Shown here: positions 8,887-15,724 of the stretch, piece by piece
How positions within the stretch are numbered: position 1 is the first letter of the stretch
How the letters are laid out: every line of letters begins with the position of its first letter
Origin: QPIN01 sp965224575
GTDB taxonomy: Bacteria; Pseudomonadota; Gammaproteobacteria; Methylococcales; Methylomonadaceae
Direction of reading: 5' to 3'
Assembly (NCBI GenBank): GCA_965224575.1
Contig: CBDCZQ010000006.1
Span: 1,860,001 to 1,924,000 of the forward strand
Length of the DNA stretch: 64,000 nucleotides
Notes under the pieces: model-generated
Seen by the model: the letters and a program-made list of their open reading frames with translations, nothing else
Told to the model about the DNA's origin: nothing
Database searches by the model: none
Program-made: the position numbers and the translations under genes

Positions 8887-9636
8887 CTAGATTTTATAAC
8901 CTCTATGAATAGCAACAATACCTTGATTCATATTAAAGTATTCACATCTTTCAAGCCCAGCGTTTTCCATCATCTGTTTAAGATCATCCTGTTTGGGATG
9001 CATTCGAATTGATTCGGCAAGATAACGATAACTTTCTTCATCTTTTGCAACAATGGCACCGATTTTTGGTAGTAATTTAAAGGAATAGAAGTCGTATATT
9101 TTTTCAGTCACTTTATCTATTGGGTGGGAGAATTCCAAAACAATAACGCGACCTCCTGGTTTTAATACTCTATGCATCGATCGTAAGGCAGCATCTTTAT
9201 CCGTCACATTTCGAAGACCAAAAGCGATACAAACACAATCAAAAGAATTATCTTCAAAAGGGAGGTGCTCTGCATTAACTTGAGCGTAACGTATATTACC
9301 AATCAATCCACGATCAATTAATCGATCACGACCTGTGCGCAACATTTCGGAATTAATATCGGCTAAAACAACCTGACCTTCTTTACCAACACGTTTTTCA
9401 AATAAGATGGTTAAATCGCCTGTTCCTCCAGCTAAGTCAAGAATTTGATCACCATTTCTGACATTAGCTAATTGGATGGCAACTCTTTTCCAAACACGAT
9501 GAATACCAAATGACATTAGATCATTCATGACATCATAATTACTGGCAACGGAATCAAAAACACTACGGACTTTACGTACTTTATCTTCTGTTGCTACTTG
9601 TTCAAACCCAAAATGAGTTGTATTTTCATTGGTCAT
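8887..9636 (-). CDS. ubiE: demethylmenaquinone / 2-methoxy-6-polyprenyl-benzoquinol methyltransferase UbiE
   Basis: A 249-residue class I SAM methyltransferase matching UbiE over its full length: N-terminal VRSVFDSVASNYDVMNDLMSFG, the SAM-binding DLAGGTGDLT, FGLRNV and the C-terminal half ending MNQGIVAIHRGYK. It methylates the quinone ring carbon in ubiquinone (and, where made, menaquinone) synthesis. No men genes are visible in the window, so the ubiquinone role is the safe statement. The gene begins 10 bases after the DUF971 gene in the same direction. Confidence 0.97.
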   Translation of the reverse strand: MTNENTTHFGFEQVATEDKVRKVRSVFDSVASNYDVMNDLMSFGIHRVWKRVAIQLANVRNGDQILDLAGGTGDLTILFEKRVGKEGQVVLADINSEMLRTGRDRLIDRGLIGNIRYAQVNAEHLPFEDNSFDCVCIAFGLRNVTDKDAALRSMHRVLKPGGRVIVLEFSHPIDKVTEKIYDFYSFKLLPKIGAIVAKDEESYRYLAESIRMHPKQDDLKQMMENAGLERCEYFNMNQGIVAIHRGYKI

Positions 9637-9646
9637 TTTTTGTGCC

Positions 9647-10036
9647 TTAGTTTTTTAGCGGTTCTGTCCGAGTCTGTCCGGTTTTCTTGAGTTTCTGGAG
9701 ATAATTTTCCCAAAGTGTTGGGTATTCCGTTCCTAGTTTATAAAGCATATCCCACGAATAAATGCCAGAGTTGTGGCCATCTGAAAAGGTGGGGGATATG
9801 CCATAATTACCAATGGGTTTTATTTGGGTAATATTGACATTCTCTTTTCCTGTTTGAAGTGTTTCCTGGCCAGGTGCGTGACCCAAAGCTTCTGCTGAAG
9901 GTGTGTAGACACGTAAATATTCACATGGAAGTTTAAATGTCTCACCATTGTCAAAGCTAACTTCAAGAATATGGGAAAGTTGGTGCAACTTAATCTCTGT
10001 TAATGTGCAGTTTGACGGTTCTACAGTTAATCTCAT
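9647..10036 (-). CDS. DUF971 / gamma-butyrobetaine hydroxylase-like N-terminal domain protein
   Basis: A 129-residue protein made only of the DUF971 domain (the N-terminal domain of gamma-butyrobetaine hydroxylase-like proteins): LEVSFDNGETFKLPCEYLRVYSPSAEA-type core and a later YGI-DGHNSGIYSWDMLYKLG block. Stand-alone DUF971 proteins are common between hslVU and ubiE in gammaproteobacteria; they are suspected to bind metal and some relate to Fe-S cluster or scaffold proteins, but the function here is unknown. It is three bases from hslU and 10 from ubiE, so it belongs to a hslV-hslU-DUF971-ubiEJB run. Confidence 0.88.
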   Translation of the reverse strand: MRLTVEPSNCTLTEIKLHQLSHILEVSFDNGETFKLPCEYLRVYTPSAEALGHAPGQETLQTGKENVNITQIKPIGNYGISPTFSDGHNSGIYSWDMLYKLGTEYPTLWENYLQKLKKTGQTRTEPLKN

Positions 10037-10039
10037 GCT

Positions 10040-11365
10040 TTATAAAATATAGCGGCTTAGGTCTTCGTCTTCAGCAAATTCAGCCAAATGATTGTCAACA
10101 TAGTTTGCATCAACAGTAATTGATTTTTCAGTTAAATCCGGTGCATTGTATGATATTTCCTCAAGTAAACGTTCTAGTATGGTATGTAATCTTCTAGCAC
10201 CAATATTTTCAGTAGTTTCATTTACTTGCCAGCCTAGTTCCGCAATTCGCTTAATACCATCTTCAGCAAAAGTAAGATCAACGCCTTCTGTTTTGAGTAA
10301 TGCTTGATATTGTTCTGTTAATGAAGCATCTGGTTCAGTTAAGATCCGTACGAAATCTTCTGCAGATAAAGCATCAAGTTCTACACGGATTGGAAATCGT
10401 CCTTGTAATTCAGGAATTAAATCAGAAGGTTTGGTTAAGTGGAAAGCACCTGAGGCAATAAATAAAATATGATCTGTTTTAACCATTCCATATTTTGTAC
10501 TAACCGTACTGCCTTCAACGAGGGGCAATAAATCACGTTGAACTCCTTCTCGAGAAACTTCTCCTCCTCCACCGCCTAATTCAGAGCGTTTACAAACTTT
10601 GTCTATTTCATCTAAAAAAACGATCCCATTTTGTTCTACAGCTTCAACAGCAGATAATTTAACGTCATCTTCATTCACAAGTTTAGAGGCTTCTTCTTCT
10701 TGTAATGTTTTTAGCGCATCAGAAATTTTCATTTTACGGGCGCTTGTTTTTCCACTATTCAGGTTTTGAAACATCCCTTGTAGTTGGCTGGTCATATCTT
10801 CCATGCCTGGAGGAGCCATAATTTCAACACCTACCGAGTGAACTTTAACGTCTACTTCAATTTCTTTATCGTCCAAATCACCTTCGCGTAATTTTTTGCG
10901 CATTTTTTGACGAGTGGATGACTCAGTCTCTGAAATCATCCCGTTTTCTGCACTAGGTAAGAGAATGTCCAATACCTTTTCTTCAGCAGCATCTGCTGCG
11001 CGGTTCTGTACTTTTTCAATTTCAGACATGCGATTCATTTTTACAGCAGTATCAACTAAATCGCGGATAATAGATTCAACATCTCGCCCTACATAGCCAA
11101 CTTCAGTAAATTTTGTTGCCTCTATTTTAATAAAAGGAGCATTAGCTAAACGTGCCAAACGCCTAGCTATTTCAGTCTTTCCTACACCAGTTGGACCAAT
11201 CATTAAGATGTTTTTTGGTGTAATTTCATCTCGTAACTCTTCTGCAACGCGAGTTCGGCGCCAGCGGTTTCGTAGAGCAATAGCTACAGAACGTTTTGCG
11301 CTGGATTGACCTATAATGTGTTTGTCTAGTTCGCTTACAATTTCTTTGGGTGTCATTTTGGTCAT
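10040..11365 (-). CDS. hslU: ATP-dependent protease ATPase subunit HslU
   Basis: A 441-residue AAA+ unfoldase of normal length. Seen: Walker A GPTGVGKT (about 57-64), the substrate-gripping pore motif GYVG (about 90-93), the inserted I-domain (about 110-240), Walker B IVFLDEID, the sensor-region QGRFPIRVEL, and the C-terminal SRYIL that docks into HslV. HslU unfolds substrates and feeds them to the HslV peptidase under stress. It starts one base after the hslV stop, so the pair is co-transcribed. No clear sigma-32 promoter was identified upstream of hslV. Confidence 0.98.
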   Translation of the reverse strand: MTKMTPKEIVSELDKHIIGQSSAKRSVAIALRNRWRRTRVAEELRDEITPKNILMIGPTGVGKTEIARRLARLANAPFIKIEATKFTEVGYVGRDVESIIRDLVDTAVKMNRMSEIEKVQNRAADAAEEKVLDILLPSAENGMISETESSTRQKMRKKLREGDLDDKEIEVDVKVHSVGVEIMAPPGMEDMTSQLQGMFQNLNSGKTSARKMKISDALKTLQEEEASKLVNEDDVKLSAVEAVEQNGIVFLDEIDKVCKRSELGGGGGEVSREGVQRDLLPLVEGSTVSTKYGMVKTDHILFIASGAFHLTKPSDLIPELQGRFPIRVELDALSAEDFVRILTEPDASLTEQYQALLKTEGVDLTFAEDGIKRIAELGWQVNETTENIGARRLHTILERLLEEISYNAPDLTEKSITVDANYVDNHLAEFAEDEDLSRYIL

Positions 11366-11366
11366 T

Positions 11367-11930
11367 CTATTTACTCTTTGTTTCTTCTGGAGATTCTGCG
11401 TCTAATTCTTCGATGCGGAGGTTGTGATTGGTATAGATACATATGTCAGCTGCAATATGTAAGGATTTTTCAACAATATCACGGGCACTTAGATCGGTAT
11501 TCTCAAGTAATGCTCGAGCTGCAGATTGTGCAAAGGAGCCACCAGAGCCAATGGCCATTAGGTCGTATTCTGGCTCTATGACATCACCTGTACCTGATAT
11601 GATTAATGAAGTTTTTGCATCTGCAATAGTGAGTAATGCCTCAAGCTTTCTTAAGGCACGGTCTGTGCGCCAATCTTTTGCCATTTCTACAGCAGCACGA
11701 GTTAAATTGCCTCGATGTTTTTCTAATTTACCTTCAAAATGTTCAAACAGGGTGAACGCATCGGCTGTTGCACCAGCAAAGCCAGCGATAACTTTATCAT
11801 GATATAAGCGACGCACTTTACGTGCATTGCCCTTCATGACTGTATTTCCTAAAGAAACTTGTCCATCACCACCGATCACAACTTTGCCACCACGGCGAAC
11901 TGAAAGTATTGTTGTACCTCTAAAACTCAC
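11367..11930 (-). CDS. hslV: ATP-dependent protease peptidase subunit HslV
   Basis: A 187-residue proteasome-beta-type peptidase. The N-terminus is MSFRG followed by TTILSVRR; in this longer-headed group the propeptide up to Gly5 is removed to expose the catalytic Thr. Conserved blocks GGDGQVSLGNTVMKG, FAGATADAFTL, DWRTDRALR and AIGSGGSFAQSAARAL are all present. HslV forms the two-ring proteolytic core capped by HslU. The first gene of the hslVU-DUF971-ubi run; the space upstream to the tRNA-Phe genes is about 200 bases and should contain its promoter. Confidence 0.98.
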   Translation of the reverse strand: MSFRGTTILSVRRGGKVVIGGDGQVSLGNTVMKGNARKVRRLYHDKVIAGFAGATADAFTLFEHFEGKLEKHRGNLTRAAVEMAKDWRTDRALRKLEALLTIADAKTSLIISGTGDVIEPEYDLMAIGSGGSFAQSAARALLENTDLSARDIVEKSLHIAADICIYTNHNLRIEELDAESPEETKSK

Positions 11931-12067
11931 TTTAATACCTACTTAAGAAAAAGTAAATCTGACAATTCTACATGTTCTAATCAAGGTTGGGGGAAAATTA
12001 ATGATTTAATCTTAAAAAAATTGATGTGATGGAATATTGAATGAAAAACTAATCAGGTTGAGTTAAC

Positions 12068-12098
12068 AAAAAGTTTAAATTCTCTTCGAAGAGGAATT
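12068..12098 (-). terminator. probable terminator of the tRNA-Phe pair
   Basis: On the minus strand, just downstream of the tRNA-Phe genes, a stem AATT-(bulged C)-CTCTTC/GAAGAG-AATT is followed within a few bases by CTTTTTG. The stem centre CTCTTCGAAGAG is a perfect palindrome. The U-run is short, so strength is uncertain. Confidence 0.5.
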
Positions 12099-12132
12099 GC
12101 TGAGAGAAGGAAGGTAAGATGATTTGAAAAGA

Positions 12133-12208
<76 letters not shown>

Positions 12209-12233
12209 ATGATATCAAATTTTTTGGTTTGAA

Positions 12234-12309
<76 letters not shown>

Positions 12310-12522
12310 ACGACATCAAGCCGAGCCGACTATTAAACTAAGTTATCTAGTCTTAGTCAAGTAAAACATGTGCTTTTATGTTTATTAAAGGTAATTGAAC
12401 TAATGGGGGAAGGCGTGTTATTCATCTCTTTAGTCATTACATTTAAAATGGTTAGCTTTTAGCCGACAAAGAAATTTTTATACTGAGAATATTTTGTGAG
12501 TGGTTAGTATTATAAGTACAAA

Positions 12523-12912
12523 TTAAGCGACTTCTTGTTGTTGTATCTGATATTTAGCTGTTGATGCAATTTCTTCATCTTCATCATTAATAAAGAACTC
12601 TAGAGCATACCCACGTTTGACGATTATAAACCTTACAAAATCTTTTTCATCATTAACTAATTTATCAAGAATTTCTGTATCATCGGTATATTTAGCCACT
12701 GTAGCACGGACACGCCAAGATTCATCATTAACTAACTGGTCATGACCTACTTTTTTTCTTGCAACGGCAGTTCTTATTAGCGAAGATTCATCATAGACTA
12801 ATGCGTTTAAGGCAAAGCACATATCAACAGCTTCTAATCGAATATAATCTTCTTTTTCATTAATTATTGCTATTTCATCATAAGCTTTACCGGAAATTAC
12901 AATGGTTTCCAT
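12523..12912 (-). CDS. LRV/HEAT-like repeat protein (129 aa)
   Basis: A small soluble acidic protein made of about four ~24-residue helical repeats, recognisable by recurring (V/L)(N/Y)DES-x(4-5)-R-x-x(V/T)A: YDESSLIRTAVA, NDESWRVRATVA, NDEKDFVRFIIV, NDEDEEIASTA. This spacing is like leucine-rich-repeat-variant and HEAT-type units, which usually serve as protein-binding surfaces; no enzymatic motif is present. A GTG at 12921 is also possible, but the ATG at 12912 has a GGGTGA ribosome binding sequence at good distance. It stands alone between the tRNA-Phe genes and a hairpin repeat. Function unknown. Confidence 0.7.
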   Translation of the reverse strand: METIVISGKAYDEIAIINEKEDYIRLEAVDMCFALNALVYDESSLIRTAVARKKVGHDQLVNDESWRVRATVAKYTDDTEILDKLVNDEKDFVRFIIVKRGYALEFFINDEDEEIASTAKYQIQQQEVA

Positions 12913-13011
12913 GCTATTCACCCATTTCTTTATTTATCTATTTTGTATGGTAATACAATAAACATTAGATCAATGTTTATTACTTGTAAACTAAAATGCA
13001 CTTACACAACA

Positions 13012-13175
13012 TATAAGTACTCGACCATAAATATTTTAACATTTTACTTGTTTTTTTATCATCTTCCGCGTTGTATAAACAGTCGCATAGCCAGCTATGT
13101 TCCTGTTTATGCGCCTTGAATATAATAAAAAATCCTGCGTAAAATTATTAAAATATTTATGGTCGAGTACTTATA
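13012..13175. repeat. 164-bp hairpin element with 28-bp perfect terminal inverted repeats (MITE-like)
   Basis: The two ends, 13012-13039 and 13148-13175, are exact inverted copies (TATAAGTACTCGACC... at each end); the match extends imperfectly to about 38 bases. Inside, TATAAACAG/CTGTTTATG and CATAG-CCAG-CTATG form nested stems, so the whole element can fold into one long hairpin. It has no coding capacity. The termini begin with TA, as expected for elements mobilised by IS630/mariner-type enzymes, and ACA flanks both ends. It lies eight bases beyond the slyX stop. Confidence 0.75.
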
Positions 13176-13183
13176 ACAATATT

Positions 13184-13387
13184 TTAATAATGTGGTGGCT
13201 TCTCACTGTTTTGATTAATGCTTTCCACCTCTCTTATACTTTTTATGCGATCATTAAGAAACTTACAAGTTTCTTCTATGCGATTTATTTGTAATTGTTG
13301 ATTACTTACGATCGTGTTTAGAGATTGTAATAGATCTTCTTGGTAAGCTATTTTGATCTCTAGCTCAGTTATACGGTCATCACTCAT
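13184..13387 (-). CDS. slyX: SlyX protein
   Basis: A 67-residue coiled-coil protein with the SlyX pattern: RITELEIKIAYQEDLLQSLN at the N-terminus, a continuous heptad helix, and the family's C-terminal PPHY. SlyX is a small conserved gammaproteobacterial protein of unknown biochemical role, named for its location next to slyD/slyA in E. coli. Start ATG at 13387 is followed by the typical MSDD-R-TELE. It is isolated here and its 3' end is bounded by the hairpin element. Confidence 0.9.
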   Translation of the reverse strand: MSDDRITELEIKIAYQEDLLQSLNTIVSNQQLQINRIEETCKFLNDRIKSIREVESINQNSEKPPHY

Positions 13388-13440
13388 TATGTATTCTCTC
13401 GTTATTCTATACTAAGGTGGGTTATTTGTGATACATATTT

Positions 13441-13971
13441 TTAAGAGACTGTATTAAGTGAAGAGGCTTGGAAGCCGTTGTTTTCAATTATCTGAATGAT
13501 TTCTTCTTGATTTAAAAAGCCTTTTACAGCTCCTGTTTCTAGTGTGTAATTAATTTTTGCCTGCATAATCTCAGGGTTTCTTATTAGTACCATCTCTAAA
13601 AATAAGGCGCAGGAGTTACAACTCATGCCTTTGACTTTAAAAGTGATTGCTTGCTCTTTATCTCCTTGCTGAAAGTGCTCTATTTCATTGCTTTTTAAAT
13701 TATTTTTTGGTTTTTGGTAAAAATTTTTTAATACGGTTTCTATTAAATCTAATAAGTTTTCTTTTTGAAGAATATCGGGGTTGAAATCAATTAAGACAGA
13801 ATTTTTTTTAATATCTATTTTTACTTCTTCAATTGCATCTCGCATTAATAATACGGTCTGTAAAATTGCAGCCCGTTCTTTATTACAAAATAAACTAGGT
13901 ACAATAATCTTAATCTGTCGCTCAGATTGATTTGTTATCGTAAATTGGTCAGTTTGTTGTATTTCTGTCAT
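13441..13971 (-). CDS. stand-alone heavy-metal-associated (HMA) protein, paralogue of the ATPase N-terminus
   Basis: A 176-residue soluble protein with two tandem ferredoxin-like modules: an N-terminal one without cysteines (about 15-85, HMA_2-like) and a C-terminal classical HMA domain (about 108-170) with the metal-binding GMSCNSC (Cys118 and Cys121). The order, linker and ending mirror residues 1-175 of the P-type ATPase three genes upstream (for example FNPD/FDPED, SCALFLEMVL/SCALLIEMVL). It probably arose by duplication of the pump's regulatory region and may act as a copper chaperone or as a donor to the pump. Last gene of the island in transcription order. Confidence 0.82.
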   Translation of the reverse strand: MTEIQQTDQFTITNQSERQIKIIVPSLFCNKERAAILQTVLLMRDAIEEVKIDIKKNSVLIDFNPDILQKENLLDLIETVLKNFYQKPKNNLKSNEIEHFQQGDKEQAITFKVKGMSCNSCALFLEMVLIRNPEIMQAKINYTLETGAVKGFLNQEEIIQIIENNGFQASSLNTVS

Positions 13972-14049
13972 ATTAAATAGCTTTTAGAGCTTATTTTGTT
14001 TTAGTGTGAAATTCAAATGAGTCGATAAAAAGAGAAGTAGAATACTTCA

Positions 14050-14895
14050 TTAAAAGTCAGAATAAGAATCCGACTGATTCTTTGGTTTATTTTTTTTAGA
14101 ATTATCATTAACAATATCTTTATACCTTTTTTCTACTGTTTTGCTACCATATATTCTTTCGAGTGCTCGAATTGAAAAATGTGCTTTTGCCATTTTTTGA
14201 TAGTGTTTGATGAATAAAAAATTAACTGATGCGCCGCTAACGGCTCCAATAATCGGTAAGGACTGTGCCGCTAGTTTTTCAGATACTGGGATTGAGAAAC
14301 GAGTTGAAACTGCATTTATAAATTGAACCATGATAGGTGCAGATTCCTTTGAAAGACCATGTACTGTGATATGGTTTGTAGTGTCTCCTAATGCTTTTGT
14401 TAAAAATGAGCGAACGGCATAATAGCTAGTGTCGGCAGCTTCAGATTTTGTAGAAGGCTTGGAATTACCTCCCCCACTCAGGGCAAAAACAGTTAAACAG
14501 GCTATTTTACTATCTAGTTCATCAAGGTCTTCGTCATAGCTTCGTGCAATATCAGCAATAGATCGCAACATGATGGTTGCTGAAACAGGTAATTCAACTG
14601 CTAGAGCAGTAATGCCAAATGTACCCCCAACGGCACCACTGAATCCAACCAGAAATGTATGAATTTTATTTTTAGGCTTAAGTGGTTTTTTATTAAGTGA
14701 ATAAAGAGCTGTATCTAAGGCTTTTTCTAAGGCTTTTTTGGTCAATCTGGAAACGATATTAGACCAATGGCCCGGTAAAGCCGCCATTGCTTTTTCAATT
14801 GGCATTCCTACCATATGACTCAGTGATGTTGCCAAATTAGACGACTCTAGTTGCTGTACTGCATTAGCTAATACAGCTACATCTGCTTTTTGCAT
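14050..14895 (-). CDS. EcsC-family protein
   Basis: A 281-residue protein matching the EcsC family (PF12787): GFSGAVGGTFGITALAVELPVSATIMLRSIADIAR in the first half, then GGGN and a second conserved block ending FLFIKHYQKMAKAHFSIRALERIYG. EcsC proteins are widespread, membrane-associated, and of unknown molecular function; in Bacillus EcsC is encoded with an ABC transporter. A hydrophobic glycine-rich stretch suggests membrane contact. The start overlaps the stop of the TauE/SafE-like gene by one base (TAATG), so it is part of the metal-handling operon, which is an unusual setting for this family as far as I know. Confidence 0.85.
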   Translation of the reverse strand: MQKADVAVLANAVQQLESSNLATSLSHMVGMPIEKAMAALPGHWSNIVSRLTKKALEKALDTALYSLNKKPLKPKNKIHTFLVGFSGAVGGTFGITALAVELPVSATIMLRSIADIARSYDEDLDELDSKIACLTVFALSGGGNSKPSTKSEAADTSYYAVRSFLTKALGDTTNHITVHGLSKESAPIMVQFINAVSTRFSIPVSEKLAAQSLPIIGAVSGASVNFLFIKHYQKMAKAHFSIRALERIYGSKTVEKRYKDIVNDNSKKNKPKNQSDSYSDF

Positions 14896-15719
14896 TACAT
14901 ACCTTGGATATTGCTCATCAATATATTGATGTATTCTATTGTCTTATACATCAATAAAATCCAGTCATCTACTTTTTCTTTTAGAAGATGTAAGAATGTT
15001 CGGTGTTTAAAATCTTCTTCTACATAGAATGTTAAGCCTTTGTATATCGTGTTAAGCCCCATAAAAATCATTATAATGGCGGCTAGTTTTAACATAAGGC
15101 CACGGATATTTGCTCCCATTCGGTTAAAAGCAAAACTAATAAATAACATAGTTGGTAAGGTGCCTGCTCCAAAGGCTACCATTAACGCTCCGCCTTCCAA
15201 AACAGATGTTGCAGAAGTTGCCTGAACATACATGGCAAAAGTTAAAGGGCAGGGCATTAGACCATTCATAAATCCGGCAATCATTGCTCCGTACACAGGG
15301 CCTTTGGTTCTTGCGCTTGAATAACCTTTACGTAATAATTTCATTGGCAATAATTTTATTGAACCTTGCCATGGGACTAAGCCTAAAATACCGAGAGCAA
15401 GTATAATGACAATGCCTCCAATTATCATTTGCAAGATACTTTGTAATTTGCCAAACATACCGCTAGAAACCATAACTACACCAATTGATGCAGCTAATAG
15501 ACCTATTACAACATAAACACTGATTCGAGTGAATTGGTATGCAAAATAGGGTAAGTATGATTTGTTTTTACCCGAATTAATAAAATAACCGGATACTAAG
15601 GCGCCGCACATTCCTAGACAATGTCCACTGCCTAAAAAACCGGCAATAAAGGCTAATGTATAGTCGAAGCCTGTGGCTGTTGCCATTTCATGCATACTAT
15701 GCATTGAATGATCCATCAT
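14895..15719 (-). CDS. TauE/SafE-like (COG2836) membrane protein with His/Met-rich N-terminus
   Basis: A 274-residue polytopic inner-membrane protein of the sulfite-exporter TauE/SafE-like COG2836 group, which is typically found next to copper-ATPase and cbb3-oxidase assembly genes. It has about six to seven hydrophobic spans, the signature GHCLGMCG in the first span and PCP (GLMPCPLTF) in the middle, which offer paired cysteines. The first dozen residues (MMDHSMHSMHEM) are a run of His and Met, a likely copper-binding tip. It lies five bases after copA and overlaps the EcsC gene. A role in copper movement for export or oxidase assembly is inferred from context. Confidence 0.85.
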   Translation of the reverse strand: MMDHSMHSMHEMATATGFDYTLAFIAGFLGSGHCLGMCGALVSGYFINSGKNKSYLPYFAYQFTRISVYVVIGLLAASIGVVMVSSGMFGKLQSILQMIIGGIVIILALGILGLVPWQGSIKLLPMKLLRKGYSSARTKGPVYGAMIAGFMNGLMPCPLTFAMYVQATSATSVLEGGALMVAFGAGTLPTMLFISFAFNRMGANIRGLMLKLAAIIMIFMGLNTIYKGLTFYVEEDFKHRTFLHLLKEKVDDWILLMYKTIEYINILMSNIQGM

Positions 15720-15724
15720 ATATT

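Noticed and set aside
11931..12120. Possible sigma-32 promoter for hslVU
   Set aside because: A CTTGAT-like -35 is present on the minus strand but no CCCCATNT-type -10 follows at a correct distance.
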